DNA of 64,000 bases. Source: Linepithema humile. Taxonomy: Eukaryota > Arthropoda > Insecta > Hymenoptera > Formicidae. Under the pieces are notes generated by a model. That model worked only from the letters and a program-made list of their open reading frames with translations. It ran no database searches and had not been told where the DNA came from. Shown piece by piece: positions 13,147 through 26,980 of this stretch (its first letter is position 1; every line of letters starts with the position of its first letter). A program made the translations under genes and the position numbers. The stretch covers positions 5,146,001 through 5,210,000 of the forward strand of contig NC_090134.1 of assembly GCF_040581485.1 (NCBI RefSeq), in the 5' to 3' direction.

Positions 13147-13770
13147 TTACTTTTATTACGTTTGTTCGTTCCAGTTACGCTTTGTAAAAGAATGTAAAAA
13201 AGTTGCTTTTTCCTATTGTACAATTTTCTTATTCCATAAAGAAAAGATTCATAGCTTTTACGTGGAATTTTGTAGAAAAACTCACATACGTTAAAACTTT
13301 ACTTTTGCTGCTTTACATGATTCGTTTGTCAAAGAACGGCAATCCGAATAGCTTGCATAATCGTCTCGAAATAAAGTTGAGCAAAAAATGTAAAAGTTCT
13401 CGGTTCCCTCCTTTGCTGGCGTAACTCCTTTGCTGAACGTAAAGGGAGAAACCGAATATCTTGATCTTCGTAGCGCGATGATGCGCGGAACCGGTTCGAG
13501 AATGAAAAGCAATAATTATCCCACTAATTGATTTGTTACACTAACGAAACGGGCCTGGGCCCGGTTTGCGGCTCGCGTGACTCGAAGGATTTCGCAGTTA
13601 AGATCTCTAGCTCTCTCTCGCGCGTTTGCCCACCCTTAATCTCCCTAAAAGTCTCGGAGCCTATTACGGGGGTATTTATGCCGCACTCGGGAGCGACGTT
13701 CAAAGCGACAGGCATCGTGGTAAATTATTTTCAGTACCGCGACTTCAAAGTTGACTCTCGAGTACCGACC

Positions 13771-13782
13771 TCTCTCTCTATC

Positions 13783-13845
<63 letters not shown>

Positions 13846-13862
13846 TTCTCTTTCTCTCTCTA
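13771..13862. repeat. CT microsatellite, about 90 bases, imperfect
   Basis: Mostly CT dinucleotide units with a few TGTCTC and CCTTTC interruptions. It keeps both plus-strand Ser/Leu frames and the minus-strand Arg/Glu frame open, so the open frames at 13,528-13,974 are artefacts of the repeat. Confidence 0.95.
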
Positions 13863-14405
13863 TGAGATTTCTTGGACGGGCGAAGCGAAGCCGTAAGCAA
13901 GATTCTATCATATTTCGCTTAATTAGGTCGCGCTTTCTCAGAAAGGCATAAACGATTTGCCCCGCCAGTCGCACGCGCTGCCTTTCCCCACGATCTTATT
14001 GACATCATTAGTAACCGCAGACAATATCGTCTGACAAGTCGTCTCCACATTAAATCCAAATGCCATCGTTTTAATAGGCACAAAGTTATTTGCCATCGGA
14101 AATCTGCATAATTAGTGTACTATATAGATATAGTATTCCTAATGCATTAAAATAGTGTATTATTCATCCAATTATCATATTAACGCGTACAAGATTATTT
14201 CATATCGAGTATTTCTTTCATGTACCTTCCACATTATTTCTCGTTTTTTCAATGAGTCTTTGTTACCTTTAATTAGAGCCGTCGCTCGTATCACATTTCA
14301 ACCCATCTAATTCATATGCAATAATTAATATTCACGTATAAAAACTTATGTTGGTACTTTATTCGTATGATATACGATATACCGTATGCTATCATATACC
14401 ATATC

Positions 14406-14432
14406 ATATATATATATATATATATATATATA
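14406..14432. repeat. TA microsatellite
   Basis: Uninterrupted alternating AT, inside a longer segment of cryptic ATATC/ATACC repeats (about 14,365-14,440). Confidence 0.9.
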
Positions 14433-16377
14433 CTTATATACATATTTATTCGTTTATGCTCTTATCTCTTTACTTGTCATTGTTGTATTAAGTACCTGCG
14501 TTTCCTCTAGCTACGCTTTATCTAAACAATTTCATCTGTATATTCATTTGAGTACCTATATATGGATCCCCAGCGACATTACATCCGGTCTGATTAAGAT
14601 GCACTTAAAAAAGCATAAATATAATACCACGAATAATCAAACTTAGAAGGATCGCTTATAAAGACGTACTCGAAAGACGGCTTCGCCGAATACATCTGAC
14701 TAATCGACTAATAAATAGCTGTCGAATTAACCGTAATTGGTTTTGGCTGTAAATAGAGCACAGAGCGTACGGCTGCAAGCCATTAGCATCCCGCAGGATC
14801 CATTAGCCTTCCCTATTTCTCGTCCTGAATCTGAAACATCGCGTCGCCTCAAATCCTCCTTTGCTCTGCCGCGCGTGAACGCACCTTTTCTTCTCATCTC
14901 ACCCCGTTCTTTGATGGAATAAAGTATAAAACGGTAGAATAGAGCGAGAATATAAAAATGAGAAAATGTACAAAATAAAATTGAAATTCTAAAAATTGAC
15001 CGAATATTAACTTATGCATTTTACTCAAAATTTTAAAAAATATATATAATAAAAATAATTTAGATATGTGTAAGAGAGAACAGAAAGGAGAAAAAGGGTA
15101 ATAAAAAAGAGAAGAGAAAAAATCAAAGCAAAAAGGGACGTTATCGATTAAAAATTACGAGTACCTTTGAGAGATGCACAATACGTTGCAAAGCTTTTGA
15201 TCTGCGAGCGTTTGCTAAAAGGCAAAATACACGCTAGAGCATACCATATGTACAGAGCTACACAAAGGAACTGCGGACAGATGGATAGACAGAAAACGGC
15301 ATAAGCGGCATGATCTCGCCGCTATGTGGAAGCGCACTGAGGAGGAAGGAAAATAGAGACAGAAAGGAAAAGGAAACGCGACCAGCCGATATCACTTGTT
15401 GCTAGAGTTGCTACGATGCAGCACGTAAAATCTCGCCCCGTCTGTAATATAAACAGCATCGCGAGTCATTCCAAGTTTGATAAATTTTTCTTAAGAGTCC
15501 CATCGTCTCTCTATAGAGCTTCGACGAAACAGCGAAATCGCTCAATAATAGAGGATTATTATTGAAAGTTTTAATTAAAAAGAAACTGAATAGTTACTTT
15601 TGCCATCTATAAATAAAAAGAGAGTTGCAATTTTATTTCTGCAAGCTCAGTTGCTAAGTAACTTTGGTCACTCCGGATAAAAATAATTGTAATCTATTTG
15701 TAACGTGTATGACATATGCCTATAATAAAAAACTAAAATTTATCGAATCGTTGACGCATATATTGTGGAGACTGGTCAATTTTAATTATCACTCGTCCGC
15801 AAACACACACGCGTGCGCCTATTGAACTGAGGCAGTGATTTTTGTACGAGCCGACCACAACACAGATTTGACTTCAGCCGCGCGAATATATTTTCGTTCG
15901 TGGATCCCTCGGCGCCTCTCTGACCGCCAAAGCTATTCGACGCGACGCACGAGTGCACGCATGCGACCATGCCATTGCCATCTACAAACGCATACGTGGA
16001 ATGCATGCATATTTGTCCGCGGATCATTAAAAACACGTTTTATTTGACCAAACTACTGCACAACGACGAGAAAGGCAGACGTTACCTTTGAAAGCGAAGC
16101 GAACAGGCATCGCGACGCTTGTTATAATGCCGCTTCGACGCCGACCGTTAATCACACTCTTTCGACAAGTCCACAACCGAGAAACATATTCAACTAACAA
16201 AACAGTTTATTTTATTCATTAAGCTTCATTTTACTGAGAGACTATTTAAAATTTGTCCGTTTGATGTAAGTGTTGAACGAAAATAATAATGTAAATAATT
16301 TTAAAAAATTCTACACATTATGACGTTTTTAGTATTAATAAAACCAGAACACTACAAGATAATTTCACTAATTTATG

Positions 16378-16403
16378 TACTAAATAATGATACTAAATAA
16401 TGA
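16378..16403. repeat. Tandem duplication of a 13-base unit
   Basis: Two exact adjacent copies of tactaaataatga. Probably a recent replication slip in AT-rich DNA. Confidence 0.85.
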
Positions 16404-18468
16404 TACATTCCAACATTTTCGCTACAATTTTATATACAAATGTATGTGAAAAAATTTTAAGATATTTACACTTTCTTTCGTAACAGGAAACAAGCTACGA
16501 CTCCTCGAATTAAGAAAAAAAATTTTATCACATCCTCATCTAATTTTGCAACCTTCTCAAATGCTTTGTAGTAACATCAACTTATTTTTTATGCCAACCA
16601 TTTGATCTAAAGCGATGTTTACCGCCGCTATTAAAGTCTTCAAATAGATTGCACGTTTGCAAACTGCACTGTAACCGCGCTTCTGTTAGGGGGGATTCGT
16701 ATGTCCACAGGTATACCTATTCCACCTAGAATTGTGTACAGCGGAACGCGTCGACGGCCAGTCAGGTCACACGCAAACCGAATAACCGAAAGTCAATATT
16801 TAGTCGGCCATTAAACGAATAATCCATCGAAAGCGCTCGAAGGGACGGAGAAGAGACGCAAAAATCAAACCCACCTATGAAGTTTAAACACGCAACCCAT
16901 CGGAGAATACTGATTTCTCTTTCGAAGATCGACTGTCGATCGATTGTCCCGGAGACGTCAAGCTCAGGTAGAAGTAATTTTAATCCTGTTAACTCTGATC
17001 CTTTTTTTAATTCTTTTAATTTTTATCTCTCGGAAACTCAATATGATTCTTGTGTTTTCAAGCTTTAACGAAAAATAAATATATTTAATATAAAATACAT
17101 CTAAATGGAATCTACAGTATAATAGCGCAATTCGTTTCGTAAAATAGAACTACTTATACAGTATCGGAGAAAAGCCGTCGCTCAAAGCAGCTTACTTAGA
17201 ACTGAATATTTATAGGCACGTTACAAGACTATTCGAGACGTCCATTAAAGTGCTACCCACCGCATTGTTTTACCTTGTACTTTTATAACAATTAAATAGT
17301 GAAATAATATATAAATAAATAAAGCAAAGAATACATTTGTACTTTGCGATAAACGAAGAATTTTTTGAATCTAAAGTATTTTAAAAATAATTTAATTTGT
17401 GTAATTTCCAAAAAAATTATTCCAAGTAAATTTCTTTGGAAAATAATTCATGTCATAATATAATTATTTCATATTGATGCAAAACCTTATTAAAAAATTT
17501 ATATTAATTTAAATTTTGTACAAAATAAAGATATATAAATATCAACTTTTCTAATTTTGCAAAAAAACAATGTGTTAAAAGAACTAGGATTTATTATATT
17601 TCCTGAAATACTTAGTCAATTTTGTATCTATTATCTTTAATAGATGATTAGATAGGAAAGGAATGTATCTCTAGGTAGGCAACTTACATATTTATAGGGA
17701 TAACGGAATAAAATGTTACATATCGCATTACCGAAAGCAGAGACGCGCATTCATCGCCTTCGCCCTCGGATCTAAAATGACGACAGAGTTTTGCTCTTCG
17801 ACGAACCGTCATAGCGCGCACCGGAGGCCATGCCGACTTATCCAAATAATTTACCCGCGAGCGTGCAGCTCACGCACACGGAAACACGCGTGATTCCGCG
17901 CGTGCCTCGCCATGTGCCGCGGCGAAAGTTCCTATAAATAAAGCACCGTCCCTTTCGAAATCGTAGGTGGCGAGCGAGCGCCGGTCCTCCTCCGGTTTGT
18001 TTGGATTTACTCGGGATTTCCTGTCCGTGAAAAGCGCCGGTCGTACAGGAGCAACTTCCCGCCGAATAGAATTTATTCCCATTCGTGAGATGCGCACAAC
18101 GCGAGTTGTCATTGTGAAATATACACGACATACGTTTCATCTTTCAACTAATACAGACTACACGCGCCGCGTGAATATTTTTATACCTTGGAACGAAACG
18201 AACCAATGTCATCTCGTAACTTGGAAATGGAAATAGAGAAATATCATATCCTGTACATTTCCATCTCATTTAAGATTTAATGCTAAATATACTTTATTTG
18301 CAAGTTTGGATTTATCTTCATGTTTTGCATATTTTATTAAGTGACTAAAATTTTTAAATATTTTTTACCCAGATGCGCGATAAAAATTAAATAAAAAACG
18401 TACATAAATTAATAAGTGGTTCGCATTTATAATAATCTAAAAATTGTTATATACTCAAAAAAACGTAA

Positions 18469-18495
18469 CTCTTGACGTTCGCGTAGCGTCAAGAG
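18469..18495. repeat. Small GC-containing hairpin
   Basis: CTCTTGACG at 18,469-18,477 pairs exactly with CGTCAAGAG at 18,487-18,495 over a 9-base loop. It stands out because the preceding 200 bases are strongly AT-rich. There is no run of T after it and no gene beside it. Confidence 0.6.
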
Positions 18496-21400
18496 AAGAG
18501 AAACTTTGAGAAAGGAAATTATGCTAAGGTATTTCACTCAACGAGACGACACATCGCGATTCTCGTATCATGGTGAATAATCCATGAGAATGCTTTCAAG
18601 CGAATAGCAAGGTCGAGAAGCAGGAAGAGCCCAAGTCCTCCGTACGTAATGGCAGGCGGTTACCCTTGTCAATACTCGCGGAGAATGCTTTCAGTTTTAA
18701 ATTCCTCATCCCCTCAGGTCTTAAGTCATCCGTCAGATTTCTCGTGCTAGCACTAATGTGGTCACGTCCGTTCACGGGACTTTGGTCTCATTTGTCACCA
18801 TATATATCGATAAATGACTCCTCGCTCCCTATATATCTTTAAGATCGAAAAACTCAATTTTCAACATTGAACACCCCTGCGACTAACAATAAGTCTCAAA
18901 TGGAAACTCCATTAAAGTTAAATTTACTCTAACAACTTCTCTTTGACTTTGTTAAAGTAGTTTGCAATTAAACGAGAGCTTTATTTTCAATCACTTAAAG
19001 CTCGAAGGCTATTAATGTCGCTATTTCTTAATCCGCAAAATAACGTCAATTACTTATCTCCAAATTCTTTTAATCCCGCATTTAATTCTATTTAATTTAA
19101 TTCACTGACACAATTTGCACGGTAACGAACTTACTCGTCGTATAAAAGGCAATTGAAAAACTTAACTCTGGTTACTTGGCGAATTATTCGAAGCTAGGGA
19201 TGATACAGTTTGCAAAAATTTTCTCCGCGTAATGTTGGAGAATTTTATCCCTCGCTCCTCTTACCCTAATTCTGTTCGCGCTATAGAATACGTCTGCGAC
19301 GTGTCTAGACGACCTACGCCAACTTCGGAGGCTAGGAAGTTTCTCTCTCAAAGCAATAATTTCTGATGGAAAGATCGCGTCTAAGGCAAGCCAAGAAACT
19401 ACTCCCGCACCTCCATCGGCTAAATCACCATACCAAGTGCTTCGAGAAATCCTCCACATTTCGAAGAGAAGAGCCGTTTCCTTTTAGCAAAAACCAGTGG
19501 AATTTTTTTCTCATCACATATAGCTAGAGATAAAAATGTAAAAGTGCTTGAATATAAATTATGAATTTAATAAAATTATACTATTTATCGTTAGCTTTAC
19601 GTAACATGTGAAATATTCTTTTCAGTTCGCGATGTTATTAAATTTTAAAAATTATTTTAAGACCACCGTTTTCAACGTTTGTCGGAAGTATGAGATCAGC
19701 TTTGGTGGTTGCGTGTGTCTAGGTTTCCCGCTCTTCTGCGTGACACACTGTCAAGTCCATCGAACAGCAAAGAGAGGATTGCAAAGCTTTTCAGTATGTT
19801 GCTTTAGCCAAGAGCATACAAATACACTTCAGCAGATCTCGAGTTGCCACTGCCATCGCTCGGCTTAAGCGAATCAAATAGCAACGAGTACGTACGCTTC
19901 GGAGTTGGTATTTGCTTTCCGAAGAAAAGCGGAGTTCTTCCTCAAGTGAGCATTCACGTCATCTATTTTATTCTATTTTATTCCCCTGCTGTATAGCATA
20001 TCAATTAGATTCCTATGCATTTATACGTATCAAATGTCAGTAAATCTGAAAAAAGTTCTCCTTCCGTTTGTTGAGAAAAAATTTATCTCATAAAATATGT
20101 GAGATTTTTTAAAATAAAAACGAGTTTTGCGGCTTAATTATTTTAATTAAAGTACTCCGCGTAACCGACATAATGCGCGCACGGTCGCTGAACATCGTAT
20201 CCGACAATTTTAATTCAACTGACGCACACCTTCCCTATCTCATCGTATAACCACGTTCGCTTTTAAAGCATCGTTCACAGATTTTCTACCCTCGCGCTCG
20301 CGGAAGATGGAACTATTCGTCTTCTCCGCCTACGTCGCCCGTATCTCTAGTGCCTCCTGCAGCGCTGCATCGGAAATTGGAAATCGGATGCGGTGGTATT
20401 ATTAGAGGGCAAATATCGGAAAATGGTTCACCTATGAGTTGGAAAGGGAATGCGTCTTCCCCGCGGACGTGTATCCTTACATTCCTTTCACTACACTACC
20501 ATATTACCTCACGCAATTATTTTTAAACATATTTATTTCTTATCTTTCTTCCTATCATACTATGTTACCACGTAATGTTATTAGTTTTGTACATCTGCAG
20601 TTTATCACTTATGTAAATCCCTTACATGTATGTGCAAATATCCTTGCATATATAATATTTATATATATTTTACGGTATGTAGAAATCTCTTTCTGCGTTT
20701 TTCTTAATATATAACTGTATTATATTTTTTATTCTTTGCTTTGTCTCTGGCTGAGAAGGTTTGGTCTCCAAATACAATAAAATGCTACCTTTCTCTCTGC
20801 TATTCCTAACAGTCGAAACAATCCTGCCAGTTCATCCTCTATCTAACAGTACGCGAGTGAGTTTATCTAGCGTCGCGGCCAAATCGGATTTGGCGGACCC
20901 AGAGGTGCAGAATGTTAAATTAGGAGGGACCTCGCTATGTCACCTACGGAAAAGGTAGGAAAAGGAGGCGCGAAAGGGCGACGGAGGTTGAAGGAGGGCA
21001 CTGCACCGATAGTGTGAGGTGGGCTTGATTCACTGCAAGCCGCGAATTTACCAGAAGCGACCGTACTGGCAAACTTTTCACTCTGTCGCTCAAAATTCTC
21101 AAGGTACCGCGTTTGCGCCGACGCGCCTACTCGCTCGCGTAAGTCTCGAACACACTCGACGAAACTCTGAGAAAGAAGTATATGTACGATATATATACGA
21201 TCGCAGAGTAAACATATTCCCATTTTTATCGATACGTTATATACACAGGGTGACTCAGAGATGCATGTGCTCTCTGCAAACCATGAGTTTTCTCGTAAAG
21301 AAGGCAAACTTTTATAGACAAAAACTTGATAAAATTAACTTTCAATATTAGATATTTTGTGATTATATTTCAAAATTTTTGTTATATGAAAAAAATAATT

Positions 21401-24400
21401 TCGAACATCGGCAAATAACTAAATTAATATAAGATCCACATTGATATTATCAAATTAATAAGAAATGAACAATTGGAATAATTTGTTATTTGTATTTTTG
21501 AAGCGTACTCGGTTCTTTTAATCTTTGATCGGTCACAATTCAGAAATTTCTATGAGATTATACTAAAAAATGATATACTTTACGCTTTGACAATCACTAT
21601 TTTGAAAGAAGCACACGATTTTGGACAAAATATATGTCAAAGCTACCTGTAACACATTGGGCTATCTTTATAGAAATATTGTCGGAAGTTTCGTAAGAGT
21701 ATAAATGTAAGTCAGATTCCGCGGAATTTAAATCGTACGACTGAATAGACGCGCAGACAAGTAAATTGAATGTCTAGTGGAACATTCCCAAATGGATATT
21801 TCTATGCAGTCCGCACGCAACCGGTTAGTATTCATTTCGCATGATAACATACTCCATATTTATAAAAGAGAATCTTCCACGTAAAAAAACGCTCTTAAAA
21901 CATTTTTTTTTGCATGACTCCGTCCGAGTAACTCGCACTGCTCACGGTGCAGCTTAAATTAATGTAAATGTAAGTGTATTAAAAAGATTGCTCGCAAAAC
22001 ATCTTCTGATTTTAAACAACTGCTAACGTGTTTGAATACATTGACAAAATTATGTTTGCATACTTGATGTCGTGCATATTCAAGCAAATTTTTAGCATTA
22101 CAAAAGTACTGCATTATATCAGATTTTTAAGAAAGAATCACTTCATGGAAGATTGATATTAATGCGAGAATGTTAAATTAAATTTATGTATAAATAAAAC
22201 ATTAATAATCTAGCTGAAAACGATATCTGCAATAATTGTCATTTATATATTGCAGTTAAATGATCACGAGAGATAATTTTCCCGAATATTGCTCTTCGCA
22301 CATTTTAATTGTCCACATAAAAAACATTAATTTATATCATTATGTCCACGATAATGTCAACTTTTCCTTTCTTCTTCGGAATTTACATTCCTCGCGCGTG
22401 TTTCCCACGAACGAATGGCCGCGAGCGTGCTTCCGCGCGGTTAACGGTGAGGATCTAACGCGTCCCGCTGTTATTCGTATTCGCGACCGTTATCGGCGGC
22501 GAGGACAAAAGCGCGAATCGCGGTGACTTGTTTGCGCGATATCGGTGCTGGACGCAGTGGCACTCCGGTGATGAAAAACCGGCGTAAAAATGGAACGGAC
22601 CTCTCGAGGATTTTCGCCGCGAATGTATTCGATGGTTGAGCAACAGCGGTAGCGGCGTCCCGGCAATTCTCATGTGCATTTACGTGAATGCAATCCCGGA
22701 TCAGGGCGCGTAGCGCACAACCAACAGTCGGGAAAAGCGCCGGAAAAACTTTAATGGATCCGTTTTTAAGGATCCGTAGCCGCGTTGCGTGAGTCGCCGA
22801 CCTCTCTCGTGTACCGTGGCAAAAATCCACTCGAGTCAATGCTGCGGTAGACGGCGAAAGAGCGCAACATAATGTAGGAGAGAAAGACGGTAGCACTATA
22901 CACCGAGAGCGAAATGGAGCGAGAGCAAAGAACGACAAATAAAGCACGAGACAAATAATCGTGCCATTTAAACAGCGGTGCTCAGCCCGCCTTCTTCCAA
23001 ATGCAGGTAATTTATCTGCCAAAAGACGACTTTTTTATTCGCACCGTAATCTGACTCGAGCGCGCGAATTACACCAGTCATTTCGTAAAATTGCTCGCGA
23101 GTAGACGGCAGCTCTGCTTCTGCGTTTTATGGCAAATAAAAAAAAAACGTTTTATATTTATATAATTTATGGACTAATACGCAAATAATAATTATTTTGT
23201 GTGCTGCATCGAGTAACAATTATCGAGATAGAATAAGAATAAATCAATTTTCGCTACTCGCGTAGCGCTATGTCTACGTATTTCGCGAGAATTCTTACAA
23301 GTCACCAAAGACTTTTCCAAGCGTTCGACGGATATCGCGAGCTGAGCGGATATCCCTCGGTTCTCTGATACGGACGCCGGTCTTTTCCGGGCGATAAGCT
23401 TCACCGGCCCGACTCCGAAGAGAAGAGTGTCGAAGGAAAAGTTGCCCGGCGCGAGAAAACTTCACCGAAACTTCCGGCGGCGGCGATGCACTCCATCCGA
23501 GATGCAGCTACGTACGTACGCTTTGCGAGCATTAATCATCCTGTCCCGAAGGCGGCTGGTCGCAATTTTCCAATGAACGTCGGTTCGACAGATTTTTCAT
23601 TTCTTCTCCGCGCGGCGCGGCGCTTTCCCATCTCCCTACCAACTCCACCGAGTCTTTTCTCTCGAACCGATTTAACACTTTAGACGTCTTACGCTAACAA
23701 AATTTGAATGGAATAAAAGTGCAAATGTGCTTATTTGCGACAAAAAAATCAATCCTCGCATTTAGTAAATGTATTTAAAACAACATAAATTATATAATAT
23801 CCGTATAACTTACAAATGTTTCTTTGAGAACGTTTAAGTTGAAAAAATAAATTGTGAAATTAAAAAAAAATATAAACTTATGGAAGTGACGCAGCTTTAT
23901 AACTCATTCAATCTATATGGTTAAAGTGTCCCTGTGCCCTCCTCTTTTCGGCTCTTCGACACTCTGTCTCTCCCCCTATCATTCTCTTTGATTTCTCTTT
24001 GGAATTTTCGCTCGTCCCGTTCTTTTTTTCTCTTATCCTCGTTCTTCGCATCTTCTCGCGTTCGCCGAGCTCGGTTAACTCGTAAAGCCTCGCCCACGAG
24101 ATCCAAGATGCGAATGGAGAGGCCCGGGGAAGGGATAGAAGGCCCGGATAATACCATGCAATAAAGTATGCGAAATACAAGGCGTCGATCGAGAGACGCG
24201 CGTCTGAAAAATAATGGCCGGCTTTGTCCCGCGAACCGTACACGGGCCCCTTCGCTTATTGGCCGATTAACGATCGCGCATCGATCGGTGTAAATCCCAA
24301 AACGACGACGCCTTTTCCCTTTTAACTCTTTTCGTCTTTCCGTCTCTCTCGCTCATACATTTTATCGAAGATTATTACATTCTTGTTTTTCCCACTGGTA

Positions 24401-24434
24401 CCCATTTCAAATAGAAACGTGCGTGCGAAACTGC

Positions 24435-24450
24435 GAACGAACGAACGAAC
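24435..24450. repeat. (GAAC)4 tetranucleotide repeat
   Basis: Four exact GAAC units. It is short and probably a slippage product. Confidence 0.8.
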
Positions 24451-24709
24451 AAACGCAAGTCCCACCGTGTTGCGGACGCGAGTCTTTTATTGCTCGTATC
24501 TTATTGGAAACGTTCTCCGGCTGTCGCACATGGCACACACAGCGATTCCCGACAATCGTGCGGAACGACGCGACTGCCGCGCGCAAACGCGAATTTCGCG
24601 CGTTATGACGTTAGGCGTTTACACGCTGTCAATTGCACGGCTTTCCCAATCTTGCAACGCGGGATGATAATAGCTGTTGTGTGAATGGCGCTGATACAGA
24701 CAAACGTTT

Positions 24710-24724
24710 CCCCCCCTCCCCCCC
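24710..24724. repeat. C7-T-C7 homopolymer run
   Basis: Two runs of seven C separated by one T; the minus strand is G-rich. Such runs are prone to sequencing length error, so the exact length is uncertain. Confidence 0.8.
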
Positions 24725-26957
24725 TTTATTTATTTGTTTGTGATGGCTCGGAATCGCTATCAGCTTCGTCGTATCCGCCGCATATAATCTGCAGCCGAAC
24801 AGTGTTGATCGTTTAAAGCAATAACAAGATACATACAATGTATGTAAAAATTACGGAACGCTTAAGAAACACACACACATTTTCATCGATTTTCAGAAAA
24901 TTAATACTTATTGATTCAAGTTTTACTTTAATTACTTTAACTATTTTTATATGTTTAATTTGGCCTAAACGACGCGCTTTATTTCGATTTCTGATTGTAC
25001 TGCCGCTCTTTTGTAATAGCAGTAATGTATCCCAAACTAGAAAGTTCACTGCAAAGCGACATCGGAAAACCGATTTGCTGACAAGTTCCTTACTGTCGCA
25101 CACAACTACACTTACTTTACTACCACATTTCGCTTGCTGCTCGAAGGGTAATGCCCACTGTCGAAGATTACACGTATCCAACGGTATCGAGGATCTCGTG
25201 GAAACGAGGAGCTCACGTCGGCGAAGGCGCGCGCGCGAGCGATACAAGAATATTTCGTGCTTCCACTAATGGAAATTCCTCCGACAAACCAGAAATGCAC
25301 GAGGATAATATCGGGGAAGTAGAACTCTCGCTATATATGTCTATGTAGCGCGGTATTATATTAAACAAAAATATATGTGAAAAATTTTACACTTCTCAAA
25401 AATAAAAGTTACAAAAGTATTAAAAAAAACAATTAAAAAATTTGAAATCATTCCCACTCTTTGCTTCCATAAATATTAAATAAAAATATACGCAAACTTT
25501 TGAAAAATATTGCATTCTTTCAGCGCGAAAGATTATACGACAGATATTAATCTTAATTTATTCATAATATAACAAATTGATGTTATAACAAAGATATGCA
25601 AAATTCTGATCAATATTTACGCATGCAACACAAAAAAATGTAAAAGAGTAAAAACTGATTTTCAAGATCAAAGCACATTTCGCTTCTAAATTGCATCCTC
25701 TAAACACACGTATTGGAAAAATCCGATGAATCTAGAGAGTTTCGTTTGGTATTGCGGTTCAGAGCTTTTTCAAAGCGCGACAGCAGCGTTAACGCGTGAG
25801 GGAGATTGTTGCTGCTGATTAAAAGTGTAACACAAATATTCTAATAAATCCGATCGCGAGTTTTCGTCTATCGCTCTCTGCCTTCTCGTCATCTCGCGTT
25901 ATATCGCTTGCAATATAAATACCGATACCGTTCTATTTATTAAACAAATCAATGGAAAGCGCAGACGAGCGCAGAGTCGACTTTACCAGCGTCGAGCGAC
26001 GATGGGCGCGGTATAGAAACAGTGCTGTACGCGGCTTCAATAAATCCTCTCCTTCCTCGTTTCTATCCCTTTTCCACCCCCGCCACAATGTCCTCCACTT
26101 TCAATAAGGCAGGTTCTTCTGACTAGGTTGGTTTTCACTGGGAAAACGGATATATATCGCTTTATATTGGCTCGCAAGGCACCCAGAGTGGCTTTCAACG
26201 TCCTGTCGAGGGGACCGCCGTGAGTACGAGAGAGACCCCTTCAGCGAATATTCCTTCTACCTGCCGCGACGCGGGCACCGCGTATCTATTGTCTAAGCCC
26301 TGGGCGTTAAGTGTGGTTTAGTGCGGGATTAACGAGAGACCGTCTCGCGTCTGCAGATAAGATCTGCAAAAGTACTGCGACGTGCTATAGATCATCTTTT
26401 CCGTACAATTGCGAAAAATCACCAAGATTTCATGAAGTTCAGATTGTTATAAATTTATGATACGAAATAAACTGACATATCGCGCAATTTAAATTAAATT
26501 TATTTAGGAATCAAATTATATTAATAAATTTAATATTTGATATCTTATTAGTGTGATTTTTTTAAACTGCTTTAACTACAGAAATAAAACAAAATAACTA
26601 TAGTCGCAACAATGTAACCACTTTTACGCTCTTTCAATTATAACGAGTCTGTCGAAGTACGGCGGCGGCCAATTGAATCAGTCTCGGAGGAGACCTAACC
26701 GGAAAGAACTCTCTCGGCCTAATCACCAACACTCCTCTAACCCCCCATCTCCTTCCTCCACTTCGTTCTCTCTATTTGCGTCTATGTACAAGAATTGAAG
26801 ATATCTGTATACAGTAACATACGCAGACATCGTCTCGCGACGATAGCAGGCGAAGGACCGTCGCCCGCCGTCTAAAGTTCAATCGCGAAGGATCGATTTT
26901 GAAGAGATTTGAGATCAGCACATGGAAAGGAAATACAATAAAAACCACCACGGCTTA

Positions 26958-26980
26958 ATATATATATATATACATATATA
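26958..26980. repeat. TA microsatellite
   Basis: Alternating TA with one TACA interruption. It lies at the edge of the minus-strand frame 26,955-27,149 and gives that frame its Tyr/Ile tail. Confidence 0.85.

Larger units (their letters stand above)
13001..19500. other. Non-coding mosaic containing the MITE-like hairpin
   Basis: No gene is visible. Apart from the hairpin element at 13,033-13,138, the stretch holds a long CT microsatellite (13,771-13,862), a TA tract (14,406-14,432), a 13-base duplication (16,378-16,403) and a small GC hairpin (18,469-18,495). GC-richer patches lie near 13,420-14,000, 15,780-16,150 and 17,720-18,200. The long AT-rich blocks (16,200-16,620; 17,280-17,640; 18,240-18,460) look featureless. 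Confidence 0.5.
19501..25350. other. Non-coding stretch with the longest GC/CpG-rich patch
   Basis: GC and CpG are high from about 22,380 to 23,700 and again from 23,930 to 24,660. The longest open frame of the window lies here (22,471-23,022 minus, 183 codons), but it opens at TTG, has no recognised motif and overlaps other open frames. Minor repeats are (GAAC)4 at 24,435-24,450 and a C7-T-C7 run at 24,710-24,724. The patch could be a promoter or an untranslated exon, but I found no splice pair to support that. Confidence 0.4.

Noticed and set aside
13528..13974. Ser/Leu- and Arg/Glu-rich frames on both strands
   Set aside because: They are translations of the CT microsatellite.
22471..23022. 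Minus-strand open frame of 183 codons, the longest in the window
   Set aside because: It opens at TTG, shows no domain, and lies in a GC/CpG-rich patch where stop codons are rare; other frames overlap it on the same strand.
24813..25269. Opposed open frames of 143-144 codons on both strands
   Set aside because: They mirror each other over the same DNA, neither has a recognisable motif, and no splice or promoter signals accompany them.
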